A DNA stretch of 64,000 bases from Thioalkalivibrio paradoxus ARh 1 (GCF_000227685.2 NZ_CP007029.1:1400501-1464500); one strand, 5' to 3'; shown: positions 52,683 through 61,911, counted from the first letter of the stretch. The notes: generated by a model not told the origin, from the letters alone. Program-made: numbers and translations.

Positions 52683-52913
52683 ATGCCCAAGATTCGATTG
52701 CAGATGGCGCCGGAGATGGAACTGAAAATGGACCTGGACGTCGAGGGCGTCGACGTCGACAGCCGCGACTGGGACGTGCAGCAGCACAAGGCGGAGGTGT
52801 ACGCGGAGTTCGAACGCCGCATGCAGCAGGCCTTCCCGGAAGGTCTGCGGGTGCACAGTTTCGAGTTCGGTCTGGACCGGGGCTGGCACGAGGAACTGCA
52901 GGAAGAAGACTGA
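52683..52913 (+). CDS. Small acidic protein downstream of hppA
   Basis: A 76-residue, strongly acidic protein (MPKIRLQMAPEMELKMDLDV then EGVDVDSRDWDVQQHKAEVY; C-terminus GWHEELQEED). No cysteine or membrane segment. An AAGGAG site lies before the ATG, and the 47-bp gap to hppA suggests co-transcription. I do not recognise a family; the first half is beta-like, the second helical. Confidence 0.6.
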   Translation: MPKIRLQMAPEMELKMDLDVEGVDVDSRDWDVQQHKAEVYAEFERRMQQAFPEGLRVHSFEFGLDRGWHEELQEED

Positions 52914-52952
52914 CCCGGGCGGCCGTTTCACGGCCAACGGGACGGTAAGCGC

Positions 52953-52973
52953 GTGGCGGCCACTGGCCGCCAC
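52953..52973 (+). terminator. Rho-independent terminator between convergent hppA unit and fad operon
   Basis: GTGGCGGCC-ACT-GGCCGCCAC is a perfect 9-bp GC stem with tail GTTCCGTTTC, 40 bp after the small acidic gene. It probably ends the hppA transcript; the symmetric stem could also serve the opposing fad operon. Confidence 0.6.
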
Positions 52974-53071
52974 GTTCCGTTTCAGGCGGAGTTGGCAGGG
53001 TTCGCGAGCGCCGCGCCATTGCGCCAGCGCGATCACCCGCGGAACCGGTTTCCAGGACCTGCGCCGGTCAC

Positions 53072-54964
53072 TCAACGGCCTTGGTACAGGGCTTCGACGC
53101 GGTCGCGGCAGCGCTCGAGGATCTCGCCGCGGCGCAGTTTCAGCGTCGGCGTCAACAGCCCGTTCGCGACCGTCCAGGGCTCGTCGACCAGCACCGCGGC
53201 ACGCAGCTGCAGATAGCCCGGGAACTGTGCCAGCCGGGGCTGCAGCGCTTTCAGCACCTCGGCCACCACCGCCGGCTTGCGGCGCAGCGTGCGGGCGCCG
53301 TCGTGCGTGGCGGCAGGGGCCGGGTCGAGACCGGCGGCGCGTGCCAGTCCGGGCAGCGCGCCCGCGCGCAGCACCACGAGTGCGGCGAGAAACGGCCGCC
53401 CCTCGCCGATCACCATCACCTGCTCGACCCAGGGCGTGCCGGCCAGCGCCTGCTCGACGTCGGCGGGCGCCACCTTCTCGCCGTTGGACAGCACCAGGAT
53501 GTCCTTCAGCCGCCCGGTGATGGTGATATGCCCCCGAGGGCCGATACGCGCCTGGTCACCGGTATGCAGCCAACCGTCGGCGTCGAGCGCCGCGCGGGTC
53601 GCGTGCCGGTCGTTCCAGTAGCCCGCCATCACCGACGGGCTTCGGGTGCAGAGCTCGTCGTGTTCGCCGATGCGGACCTCGACCCCCGGCAGCGCCGGAC
53701 CCACGGTCGCGGGTTCGTTGTCCTCGAGCCGGTTCACCGCGATCACCGGACTGGTTTCCGTCAGGCCGTACCCCTGCAGTACCGGCACGCCACAGGCGAT
53801 GAAAAACCTGCCGACCGCTTCGGGGAGCGGGGCACCGCCGCTGATCGCGAAACGCAGCCGCCCGCCGAGTCGGGCGCGGACCCTGGCGCCGACCACCGGG
53901 TCGAGCAGCGGATGCAGCAGCAGCGCAGGCGACCAGCGACCGCGCCGCTGCGCGTGCAGGAAGCGGCGCCAGCCAAGCTCCTGCGCCCGGTCGAACAGCC
54001 GGCGCCGGGTCGGCGAAGCCGCCGACACGTGCCCCAGGATCCGCGCGTGCATGCGTTCGAAGACCCGGGGCACCGCGATCAGAATCGTCGGCCGAACCTG
54101 CACCAGATCCTCGGCCAGCCGGGTGACCGACCGGGCGTAGGCGGTCGCGATTCCGGCCGAGACCGCGGCGTAATACCCGACGGTGCGCTCGAGTGTGTGC
54201 GACAGCGGCAGGAACGACAGCAGGCGGTCGGCGCTGGATACCGCAACGGCGTCCAGGCAGGCATGGGCATTGCTCAGAAAATTGCGGTGGGACAGCATCA
54301 CACCCTTCGGTCGCCCGCTGGTGCCCGAGGTATAGACGATGCTGGCGAGCGTATCGGGGCGGGTGATGCCGCCCGCGGATTGCGGTCCTGCGTCCGGAAG
54401 CCACCGCTCCGCCGGGTACAGGTTTGCGACCGTGGCCCGCCCGGGGCCGTGCAATGCGATCACCGCATCGAGGCGGTCCAGCGTCGAGCGGATCGAACCG
54501 AGGCGCTCCCAGGCCGCGGCGTCCTCGAGCAGGAGCACGCGCGCACCGGAATCCTGCAGGATGTATTCGATGTTGGCCGGGCGGTCGTTGGTGTACAGCG
54601 GGACCGTGACCAGCCCCACCCCCAGCGCCGCCTGGTCGAAGATCACCCAGTGCCTGCAGTTCCGCAGCAGGATCGCGAGCCGGTCTCCCGGCGCCAGTCC
54701 CAAACCCGCGAGGGCGTGCTGCCAGCGGCCCACTTCGCCCGCGCAGTCGGTCCAGCTGTATCCGCGCCAAACCTGATCCGAGTCGTACTCGATGTGTGCG
54801 ACGGCATTCGGACTGCGTCGTACCCGCTCACGGAATTCGGCATCCAGCGTCGCCTCCCGGGCGTGCCGGATATGCCGCGGTTCGGCTGGCCGGGGCCGGG
54901 AGATGCCGGGTTGCGGGGCCACTCTCGCCCGGGTCGGCGGATGCAATGACCTGAGGCTGTTCAT
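53072..54964 (-). CDS. fadD: Long-chain acyl-CoA synthetase (AMP-forming)
   Basis: A 630-residue adenylate-forming enzyme that activates fatty acids to acyl-CoA. P-loop YTSGTSGRPKGVMLSH, then SFLPLSHTLERTVGYYAAV, ISGGAPLPEAVGRFF, GYGLTETSPV, DGWLHTGDQARIG and the C-terminal GRLKDILVLSNGEKVAP. The pattern is that of the LACS/FAA-like branch rather than E. coli FadD. Its ATG overlaps the stop of the fadB-type gene? No: the fadB-type gene stop at 54961 overlaps this ATG (ATGA), so it is the last gene of the operon and translationally coupled. A longer open frame upstream is not coding. Confidence 0.9.
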   Translation of the reverse strand: MNSLRSLHPPTRARVAPQPGISRPRPAEPRHIRHAREATLDAEFRERVRRSPNAVAHIEYDSDQVWRGYSWTDCAGEVGRWQHALAGLGLAPGDRLAILLRNCRHWVIFDQAALGVGLVTVPLYTNDRPANIEYILQDSGARVLLLEDAAAWERLGSIRSTLDRLDAVIALHGPGRATVANLYPAERWLPDAGPQSAGGITRPDTLASIVYTSGTSGRPKGVMLSHRNFLSNAHACLDAVAVSSADRLLSFLPLSHTLERTVGYYAAVSAGIATAYARSVTRLAEDLVQVRPTILIAVPRVFERMHARILGHVSAASPTRRRLFDRAQELGWRRFLHAQRRGRWSPALLLHPLLDPVVGARVRARLGGRLRFAISGGAPLPEAVGRFFIACGVPVLQGYGLTETSPVIAVNRLEDNEPATVGPALPGVEVRIGEHDELCTRSPSVMAGYWNDRHATRAALDADGWLHTGDQARIGPRGHITITGRLKDILVLSNGEKVAPADVEQALAGTPWVEQVMVIGEGRPFLAALVVLRAGALPGLARAAGLDPAPAATHDGARTLRRKPAVVAEVLKALQPRLAQFPGYLQLRAAVLVDEPWTVANGLLTPTLKLRRGEILERCRDRVEALYQGR

Positions 54965-56982
54965 GGGGGATCTCCGCGTAGGAAGGCCTGCCACCCCGGA
55001 TCGGGCCGGAAGCGTTCTCCGAATCGCCGCTCTAGCTCGAGCAGCCGCGCATGCAGCGTGGCGGCACCCGTCTCTTCGATGTGGCGTAGCGGTCCGCCGC
55101 GGAACGGAGCGAAGCCGGTGCCGAACAGCATGCCCGCGTCGAGTTCGTCGGCGGAGCCGACGATGCCCTCGCGCAGGCAGGCGACGGATTCGTTCACCAG
55201 CCGCAGCATCAGGCGGTCCTGCTGTTCCCGGTTGGGCGCGGCCGGCCCGCGGAGCCGGCGGGGCCGGGGCCAGCGGTAGTAGCCGCGGCCAGTCTTGCGG
55301 CCCAGCTGCCCGGAATCGACCCGCTTCCGCAACGACCGCGGGACCGTCATCCGCAGCGCCGACAGGGACTCGACCACCGACAGGCAGATGTCGAGGCCGG
55401 CGGTATCGGCGAGCTCCAGCGGCCCCATCGGCATCCCGAAATCGGTTGCCGCGCGGTCGATCGTCTCCACAGGAACGCCCTCCTCGAACAGCGCCGCGGC
55501 TTCGAGCAGGTACGGCATCAGGATCCGGTTCACCAGGAACCCGGGATGGCTGCGCACCGTGACCGGGGTCTTGTCGAGCATGCGGGCCAGCATCGCGGCC
55601 CTGCGCAGCGTGATGTCGCTCGTCGCTGGTCCATAAACGATCTCGACCAGCGGCATCTTTGCGACCGGATTGAAGAAATGCAGACCCACCAGCCGCTCGG
55701 CCTGCTCCAGGTCTGCGCCCAGCACCTCCAGCGGAATGCTCGAGGTGTTGGTGGCCAACAGCGCGTCGGGCCGCATTCGGGGGAGGACCGCCTGGAACAA
55801 CGAGCACTTGGCGGACGCCCGCTCGACGATGGCCTCGAGCACCACGTCTGCGTGGGGCACGCCGTCTCCGGCGGGGTCGGGGATCAGGCGGTCCATGGCA
55901 TCCCGCACCCGGCGCCTGTCCCGCAGCTTCCGCTCGAACTGTGCCCGGGCGCGCGCCAGTGCCTTTGCGATGGGCGTGGCGCCTTGGTCCTGGAGGCTGA
56001 CCCGCAGGCCTTGCAGCACCGCCCAGGCGGCGATGTCGCCGCCCATCACGCCGGCACCGACCACGTGCAGGTGCCGTGGGCGCCAGGCGTCGGCCGTATC
56101 GCGCCGGCGCAGATGTTCGCGCAGCAGGAAGGCGCGCAGCAGGTTACGCGCAACGGCTCCGGTCAGCAGGTCGGGAACCGTCTCGGCCTCGCCCTGGAGC
56201 ACGGCGACCGGGTCGCCGGCGTGGCGCTGCCAGTGCCGGATCAGCGCCTCCGGTGCCGGGTAATGGGCGGGGTTCGCGTGTGTCGCGGCAAGGCGCCGCA
56301 TCCGGCTTGCGACCAGCGGGCGCAGCCCCGGCCAGGCCGGCGCGGCCTGCCACCAGGCGAGGCGCGACTTGTGCAAGGTGGGTTCGAGCCGGGCCAGCGC
56401 AGCCGTTTCCAATTGCCGCAGGGGGACGCATTCGTCGGCAAGCCCGATCCGGCGCGCGCTGGAGCCCGACAGCGTGCGCCCGCCGAGCATCAGACGCATG
56501 GCCGCGAGATGCCCGACTCGGGCGGGCGCGCGGGCGGTGCCGCCAAAGCCGGGAAAGATGCCCAGGCGGATCTCGGGAAAGCCGAGCCGGGTTGCCGGGT
56601 CGTCGCTGACCACGCATGCCGTGCAGGCCAGTGCCAGTTCCAGTCCTCCGCCCAGGCAGAAACCGTGAACCGCCGCGACGGTCGGGCAGGGCAGATCCTC
56701 GAGGCGCTGCAGGATCCGGTGGGCACGCCGGATCAGCGCGCGCGCCTCGCCGGGATCGGAAATCGCGGCCAGCTGCCGCACATCGGCGCCGGCGATGAAG
56801 CCGCTCGGTTTTCCGGAACGGATCAGCAGGCCCTTGGGCGGCTGCCGTTCGCAGCGTGCCAGCGCCTCGTCCAGCTCCTCCAGCGTTTCCACGCCGAGGC
56901 TGTTCACCGGGCTGCCCTGCTGGTCGAAAGTCAGCCGGGCCACACGGCCGTCGGCCAGTTCCAGATGCCAGTGGCGCATCAT
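54961..56982 (-). CDS. fadB: Bifunctional enoyl-CoA hydratase / 3-hydroxyacyl-CoA dehydrogenase (FadB/FadJ type)
   Basis: A 673-residue bifunctional enzyme. The crotonase half (about 1-190) has PCPTVAAVHGFCLGGGLELAL and FPEIRLGIFPGFGGTARAP with the oxyanion hole and catalytic acidic residues; the dehydrogenase half has the NAD motif VVGAGVMGGDIAAWAV and the catalytic region GLHFFNPVAKMPLVEIVYG, then FLVNRILMPYLLEA. About 40-50 residues shorter than E. coli FadB. The start at 56982 overlaps the fadA stop (ATGA). It performs the second and third steps of beta-oxidation. Confidence 0.93.
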   Translation of the reverse strand: MMRHWHLELADGRVARLTFDQQGSPVNSLGVETLEELDEALARCERQPPKGLLIRSGKPSGFIAGADVRQLAAISDPGEARALIRRAHRILQRLEDLPCPTVAAVHGFCLGGGLELALACTACVVSDDPATRLGFPEIRLGIFPGFGGTARAPARVGHLAAMRLMLGGRTLSGSSARRIGLADECVPLRQLETAALARLEPTLHKSRLAWWQAAPAWPGLRPLVASRMRRLAATHANPAHYPAPEALIRHWQRHAGDPVAVLQGEAETVPDLLTGAVARNLLRAFLLREHLRRRDTADAWRPRHLHVVGAGVMGGDIAAWAVLQGLRVSLQDQGATPIAKALARARAQFERKLRDRRRVRDAMDRLIPDPAGDGVPHADVVLEAIVERASAKCSLFQAVLPRMRPDALLATNTSSIPLEVLGADLEQAERLVGLHFFNPVAKMPLVEIVYGPATSDITLRRAAMLARMLDKTPVTVRSHPGFLVNRILMPYLLEAAALFEEGVPVETIDRAATDFGMPMGPLELADTAGLDICLSVVESLSALRMTVPRSLRKRVDSGQLGRKTGRGYYRWPRPRRLRGPAAPNREQQDRLMLRLVNESVACLREGIVGSADELDAGMLFGTGFAPFRGGPLRHIEETGAATLHARLLELERRFGERFRPDPGWQAFLRGDPP

Positions 56983-58307
56983 GACGTCGTCTCCAGGGGC
57001 GCGGCGTCGCGTTCGAGCAGCAGCGCGCCGCCCTGGCCGCCGCCGATGCACAGACTCGCGACACCGCGGCGGGTGCCTCGGGCTTCGAGCACCCGCAGCA
57101 GGTGCAGCGTGATCCGGGCGCCGCTGGCCCCGACCGGGTGACCGAGGCTGATGCCGCCGCCGTCCACGTTCAGGGTTTCCGGGCCGATCGCCGGGAACGG
57201 CCGGTCGCGTTGCAGCTCGTCGCGGCAGAAGCCGGGATCGGCGAGCGCCTGCAGGCACGCCAGCACCTGCGCGGCAAACGCCTCGTTGATCTCCCAGAAA
57301 TCGATTTCGGGAGTGTCCAGCCCGTGCCGGTCCAACAGTTGAGCGATCGCGTAGGCCGGCCCGAGGCCCATCTGCGCCGGGTCGAGCCCGGCCCAGGCCA
57401 CATCGACGATCCGCGCGCGCGCCCGCAGGCGGTGTCGTTCCAGGGCGTTGGCCGAGGCCAGCAGCAGCCAGGCTGCGCCATCGGTGACCTGCGCGGAGTT
57501 GCCCGCGGTGACTCGCCCGTGCGGCCGGTCGAACGTTGGGCGCAGGCGTGCCAGAGCGTCCGCCGACGAATCGGCGCGCAGGCCGTCGTCGTGCTCGAGT
57601 ACCCGGGTGCCGTCGTACAGCGGCACGATCTCGGCGGCCATCCGGCCCTCTGCGCGTGCCTGTGCCAGGCGGCGATGGCTGTGCAGCGCGAACGCGTCCA
57701 TCTCGGCACGGCCAATCCGGAAGCGTTCCGCGACGATTTCGGCAGTCTGGCCCATGCCCAGCCCGACCACCGGGTCGGTCAGGCCGCGCAGCAGGCCGAT
57801 CACCGGCTTCAGGTATCGGGGCCGCAGGCGCGCCAGCAGCCGCAGCCGTGCCGCAGCCCCCCGTGCCTGTCGATAACGCGCGAGCCAGTCGACCATCTCC
57901 GGGCGCAGCAGCACCGGGTGGTGGCTCATGGCTTCGGTGCCTCCGGCAAGGACCAGGTCGGCGCGTCCGAGCGCGATGTCCTTCGCGGCGCTGTCGATGG
58001 CCTGCATTCCGGACGCGCAGTTGCGCTGCACGGTCCAGCCCGGAACCCGGTGCCCGCAGCCCAGCCGCAGTGCGACCACCCGGCCGATGTTCGCCTCGTC
58101 CGGGCCCGGGGCGGCACAGCCGAGGATCACTTCGTCGAGGTCGGTTGGTGCGAACGGCTGACGCAGCAGCACTGCACGGGCCGCGGCCACCGCGAGATCG
58201 GATGCCCGAAACGCCCCGGGGCCACCACGCACTTTCAGGAACGGGCTGCGCAGACCGTCGATCAGGTAGACCGGGCGGCCGGGGAGGTGGCTGGCGGCGG
58301 CAGTCAT
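56979..58307 (-). CDS. fadA: Acetyl-CoA acyltransferase (thiolase, FadA/FadI type)
   Basis: A 442-residue thiolase. The nucleophilic cysteine is in RNCASGMQAIDSA (about residue 98), followed by LAGGTEAMSHHPV, the His motif GHPVGASGARI and the second Cys region CIGGGQGGALLLE; NEAFAAQ is also conserved. It starts four bases inside the fadE stop (ATGA overlap) and ends overlapping fadB. It carries out the thiolytic step. Length is slightly above FadI (436). Confidence 0.94.
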   Translation of the reverse strand: MTAAASHLPGRPVYLIDGLRSPFLKVRGGPGAFRASDLAVAAARAVLLRQPFAPTDLDEVILGCAAPGPDEANIGRVVALRLGCGHRVPGWTVQRNCASGMQAIDSAAKDIALGRADLVLAGGTEAMSHHPVLLRPEMVDWLARYRQARGAAARLRLLARLRPRYLKPVIGLLRGLTDPVVGLGMGQTAEIVAERFRIGRAEMDAFALHSHRRLAQARAEGRMAAEIVPLYDGTRVLEHDDGLRADSSADALARLRPTFDRPHGRVTAGNSAQVTDGAAWLLLASANALERHRLRARARIVDVAWAGLDPAQMGLGPAYAIAQLLDRHGLDTPEIDFWEINEAFAAQVLACLQALADPGFCRDELQRDRPFPAIGPETLNVDGGGISLGHPVGASGARITLHLLRVLEARGTRRGVASLCIGGGQGGALLLERDAAPLETTS

Positions 58308-60838
58308 CGCGGACCTCCGGCGGCGGCACGCGGGTGTGCTGTCCGCGGATCCGCATGCGCATCGGGGGGTTTCGGGCGGCGTGCGGGATGGTCCGTGACG
58401 CCGGCGCCTGGCGCCGCGCCGGAGCGTCCGATGTCCGGGAACGCGTCCACCTGGATCAGGGTATCGACGAGCGCCTCGTGGTCCTGCACTTGCTGCCATG
58501 GCTCCGCGCCGATCAGTCCCTGCTCGAACGCCGCGCGTGCCAGCGCCGTCAGTCCGCCGGTCGGCCATCGGTACTGGCGCCGCAGCGCTGCCAGTTGCCG
58601 CTCGAGCGGTTCCAGCTCGACTGCCTGCTGCAACGCCCGCTCGAGCCGGCCCTCCGGCGCCTCGGGGTCGAGATCCAGAAAGATTCCCGCAGTCAGACGG
58701 TCCCGGGTCGCCGACGGCGCGAGCAGCACTTCGGCGGCGGCGTGGTCGGTGCGGTCGCCCGGTGCAGCGAAGCGCATTCCAGTCGGGAAGCTCAGGGCGC
58801 GCAGCAGCCACGCCAGCGGTCGGTTGGGCAGGTTCCGATACAGGGAGCGCAGGCTCTCCTGAATGCGGTACCGGCTGTCCTCGAGCGCCCAGCGCACCAG
58901 CGGTTCATCCGTGGCCGGTTCGCCGTCGTCGTGAAAGCGCTTGAGCACTGCAGACGCCAGGTACAGCTCCGAGAAGACATCGCCGAGGCGCGCCGACAGG
59001 CGCTCGTGGCGCTTCAACGCGCCTCCGAGGGTGATCATCGCCGCGTCCGCCGACAGTGCGAGCACCGAGCTCAGCCATGCCAGCGTCCGGTAATGGCGCG
59101 CGGCACCGCTGCGGGGAACCCGCGCCAGCCTGCCGCGGCTCAGGCCCAGCAGCAGGCTGGCGGCGGCGTTGCGCAGCAGGAAGCGCAGGTGTCCGACCAG
59201 CGCGCGGTCGAATTCGGACAGCCCCCGCTCCGGGTTGGGGTCGTGCACCGCCCGGTACTCCCGGAGCACCCAGGGATGGCAGCGGATCGCGCCCTGGCCG
59301 AAGATGATCATCGACCGGGTCAGGATGTTCGCGCCTTCCACGGTGATCGCGATCGGTGCCGCCTGGTACGCGCGCGCCAGCAGGTTGTTGGGGCCCACGC
59401 AGATCCCGCGGCCACCCTCGATGTCCATCGCGTGGTTCACGACTTGCCGGTAGCGTTCGGTCAGGTGGTGCTTCACGATCGCGGAGACCACAGCCGGTCG
59501 TTCGCCCTGGTCCAGTGTCGCGAGGGTCAGCAGCCGGCCGGCATCCATCTGCCAGGTCAGGCCGGCGATGCGCGCCAGGGCTTCTTCCACCCCCTCGAAG
59601 CGCCCGATCGGCCGGTTGAACTGGCGGCGCAGGCGCGCGTAGGCGCCGGTCAGGCGGGCGGCCTTTTTCGCCGCGCCGGTGGCCAGCGCGGGCAGCGAGA
59701 TGCCGCGGCCCTCGGCGAGCGACTCCATCAACATGCGCCAGCCCTGGCCGATGCCGTCGCGTTCTCCGATCACCTGGGTTAGGGGTACGAACACCTCGTG
59801 GCCGCGGATCGGCCCGTTCATGAACGGCACGTCCAGAGGCAGGTGACGCGCGCCGATCTCGACGCCCGGCGTATCGCGCGGCACCAGTGCCAGCGTGATC
59901 CCGAGATCGACCGGGCCGCCGAGCAGGCCGTCGGGGTCGGTGCAGCGAAACGCCAGCCCGATCAGCGTCGCCACCGGCGCCAGCGTGATGTAGCGCTTGT
60001 CCCAGTTCAGGCGCAGGCCGAGCACCCGCTCGCCCTGCCAGTGCCCGTGGCAGACCACGCCGCTGTCCTGGATCGAGGCCGCATCGGACCCGGCCCGGGG
60101 TCCGGTCAGTGCGAAACACGGAATCTCCTCGCCGCGGGCAAGAGGCGGCAGATAGCGGGCCTTCTGCGCGGGGCTGCCGTACTGCAGCAGCAACTGCCCG
60201 GGGCCAAGCGAGTTCGGTACCATTACCGTGACCGCCGCGGTCAGGCTGCGGGTGGCCAGGGTCATCACGACCGCGGAATGCGCGGTGGACGAGAAACCCA
60301 GCCCGCCGTGGCTGCGGGGCAGGGTCATGCCGAAGAAGCCGCGCGCGCGGATGTAGTCCCAGACCTCGGGTGGCAGATCCCGGTCGTGATGGGTGATCCG
60401 CCAGTCATCGAGCATCCGGCACAGCGTGTCGACCGGCCCGTCGAGAAAGGCCTGTTCCTCCGGCTGCAGGCGCGGCGGCGGCACGGCGAGCAGCCGCTCC
60501 CAGTCCGGCCGGCCGGAGAAGAGTTCGCCGTCCCAGCCGACCGTGCCTGCCTCGAGTGCCTGGCGCTCGGTTGGGGAAAGACGCGGCAGTACGGCGCGAA
60601 AACGCCTTTGCAGCGGCGTGCTGACCCAACGCCGGCGCAGCGGACCCGGGCCGAGCAGCAGCAGTGCCGCCAGCGCCACCGCCGCCAATGCGGCCAGCAG
60701 CGGCGCCGGGTACACCCCCAGCAGCGCAGCCAGGCTCAGGAAGACCGCCATCCCGGCGAGCCACAGGAACCACGGAGCTTCCCGGAACGCCAGTACGATC
60801 AGAAGGAGCAGGCCGGCGCTGGTGAAGATGGACACCAT
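58304..60838 (-). CDS. fadE: Acyl-CoA dehydrogenase FadE
   Basis: An 844-residue FadE-type enzyme, larger than classic acyl-CoA dehydrogenases. Two N-terminal hydrophobic segments (about 4-50: FTSAGLLLLIVLAF; WLAGMAVFLSLAALLGVY) anchor it to the membrane. The flavin domain has DYIRARGFFGMTLPRSHGG, CFALTGPRAGSD, GPNNLLARAYQAAPI and TVEGANILTRSMIIFGQGAI. A C-terminal extension of about 280 residues is normal for FadE (E. coli 814). It is the first gene of fadE-fadA-fadB-fadD, in which every junction is an ATGA overlap. The ATG at 60838 is preceded by three tandem Shine-Dalgarno modules. Confidence 0.94.
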   Translation of the reverse strand: MVSIFTSAGLLLLIVLAFREAPWFLWLAGMAVFLSLAALLGVYPAPLLAALAAVALAALLLLGPGPLRRRWVSTPLQRRFRAVLPRLSPTERQALEAGTVGWDGELFSGRPDWERLLAVPPPRLQPEEQAFLDGPVDTLCRMLDDWRITHHDRDLPPEVWDYIRARGFFGMTLPRSHGGLGFSSTAHSAVVMTLATRSLTAAVTVMVPNSLGPGQLLLQYGSPAQKARYLPPLARGEEIPCFALTGPRAGSDAASIQDSGVVCHGHWQGERVLGLRLNWDKRYITLAPVATLIGLAFRCTDPDGLLGGPVDLGITLALVPRDTPGVEIGARHLPLDVPFMNGPIRGHEVFVPLTQVIGERDGIGQGWRMLMESLAEGRGISLPALATGAAKKAARLTGAYARLRRQFNRPIGRFEGVEEALARIAGLTWQMDAGRLLTLATLDQGERPAVVSAIVKHHLTERYRQVVNHAMDIEGGRGICVGPNNLLARAYQAAPIAITVEGANILTRSMIIFGQGAIRCHPWVLREYRAVHDPNPERGLSEFDRALVGHLRFLLRNAAASLLLGLSRGRLARVPRSGAARHYRTLAWLSSVLALSADAAMITLGGALKRHERLSARLGDVFSELYLASAVLKRFHDDGEPATDEPLVRWALEDSRYRIQESLRSLYRNLPNRPLAWLLRALSFPTGMRFAAPGDRTDHAAAEVLLAPSATRDRLTAGIFLDLDPEAPEGRLERALQQAVELEPLERQLAALRRQYRWPTGGLTALARAAFEQGLIGAEPWQQVQDHEALVDTLIQVDAFPDIGRSGAAPGAGVTDHPARRPKPPDAHADPRTAHPRAAAGGPR

Positions 60839-60880
60839 GGTGTTGTTCCTTTGGTGTTTCTCCTTCGGTGTTTCCCCTTC
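60839..60880 (-). promoter_or_regulatory. Triple tandem Shine-Dalgarno module (3 x 14 bp) before fadE
   Basis: On the minus strand GAAGGGGAAACACC, GAAGGAGAAACACC and AAAGGAACAACACC abut each other and end exactly at the ATG. Each unit has a purine-rich GGxG/GGA core followed by AACACC. Confidence 0.75.
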
Positions 60881-61161
60881 CCCGGTGCGCCCGAGGGCGG
60901 TACGGCACCGGCCAGGGCATCTCCGCAGGCAGGCAGAACGGCTCCACGAGGTGTTCCTCCGGAACCCTGTCGACCCGAGCCGCTTGCGCCTGCGCAGCTG
61001 CATTCGGCGTCCAGGGGTCCTGCCTGCCTCCTCTTTTTCGGTATAGTGCATCGGCTGCAATTTCCGAGAAAACCCTACGGTTTTTGCGCCAGAGGAACTG
61101 CCGGGATGTGCCAGAATGATGGCGCCTTCGACCGAACCGGAACCGAGCGTGCAACCCGGCC
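60881..61161. other. Divergent upstream region of fadE and the 61162 gene
   Basis: No gene is supported (the fadE to 61162 gap is 323 bp including the ribosome-site array). A TATAGT -10-like hexamer lies at 61042-61047 on the plus strand and a small hairpin AAAACC-CTAC-GGTTTT at 61069-61084. A fatty-acid regulator site was not recognised. Confidence 0.5.
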
Positions 61162-61614
61162 ATGGAAGAAAACGAGTTCAAGACCATCTTCAGCGGCTAC
61201 GACCCGCAGCGCTGCCATTTCAACAAGGCGATCCTGCTGGGCTGTGCCGGCTGCAGTCGTTCGCAGCGCGTGTTGATTGCCGAGCGCGAGGCGCTCAGCT
61301 GCCTGTCGCGGGCGGGTCACGCGCGCTGTGGCGAGTTGCTGGGCCTGTTGCGCGAGAAGGCCGCGTTTGCGCTCGGCATCACCCAGGTGGGTCAGCGGCT
61401 GCCGCATGGCAAGGAAATGAAGGTCGAGTGTGGTGGGCTGCAGGCGCTGTCTGCACTGTCCGGCCACGCGGATCCCGGCGATATCGATGCCATATTGCAG
61501 GCCGCGATCCGGCAGTATGGGTCGCTGGCGGAGATTCCGTACGGGGAAGTGGTGCGGGCGGTCAGCCGGTACGCGCTGCGCAAGCGCAGCGGCAACCGGC
61601 GTCCGGGAGAATAG
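61162..61614 (+). CDS. Cysteine-rich cytoplasmic protein of unknown function
   Basis: A 150-residue soluble protein. C18 (DPQRCHFNKAILL), C28-x2-C31 (GCAGCSRSQR), C47 (EALSCLSRAGHARC), C56 and C90 (MKVECGGLQ) suggest a metal site or Fe-S cluster, though the spacing fits no ferredoxin motif. The rest is helical (RCGELLGLLREKAAFALGI; AILQAAIRQYGSLAEIPYG). I do not recognise a family name. It is divergent from fadE and 145 bp before the small membrane gene at 61759. Confidence 0.65.
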   Translation: MEENEFKTIFSGYDPQRCHFNKAILLGCAGCSRSQRVLIAEREALSCLSRAGHARCGELLGLLREKAAFALGITQVGQRLPHGKEMKVECGGLQALSALSGHADPGDIDAILQAAIRQYGSLAEIPYGEVVRAVSRYALRKRSGNRRPGE

Positions 61615-61758
61615 CGGCTCCGGCCTCTATGAAACCGCGGGAGCCGATGTGATCGGTGCCTCGGAACGCGCCGGGGGGATCGCCTAGACTTCAAGCGTGT
61701 TGATTCGCTGCAGCTGCCGGCTGCAACACGATACCGTTTTCCATACGGAGGTTGTGAG

Positions 61759-61911
61759 ATGGACGTGACGCTAGGCCTGACTCCCATCGTTTCCCTGGTT
61801 GCAGGCATCCTGATCCTGCTGGTTCCCCGGCTGCTGAACTACATCGTGGCCATTTACCTGATCGTGATCGGAGTGCTCGGGCTGTTCCATTCCGGACAGG
61901 TGACGATGTGA
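61759..61911 (+). CDS. Small membrane protein, DUF3096-like
   Basis: A 50-residue protein with two closely spaced hydrophobic segments: MDVTLGLTPIVSLVAGILIL, then LLNYIVAIYLIVIGVLGLF. This short PxxxLxxGxxIL..P..LNYxVAIYLIxxGxxG pattern is that of the DUF3096 family. GGAGG lies seven bases before the ATG. It lies 37 bp before the PA2779-like gene, so both may be co-transcribed. Confidence 0.75.
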   Translation: MDVTLGLTPIVSLVAGILILLVPRLLNYIVAIYLIVIGVLGLFHSGQVTM

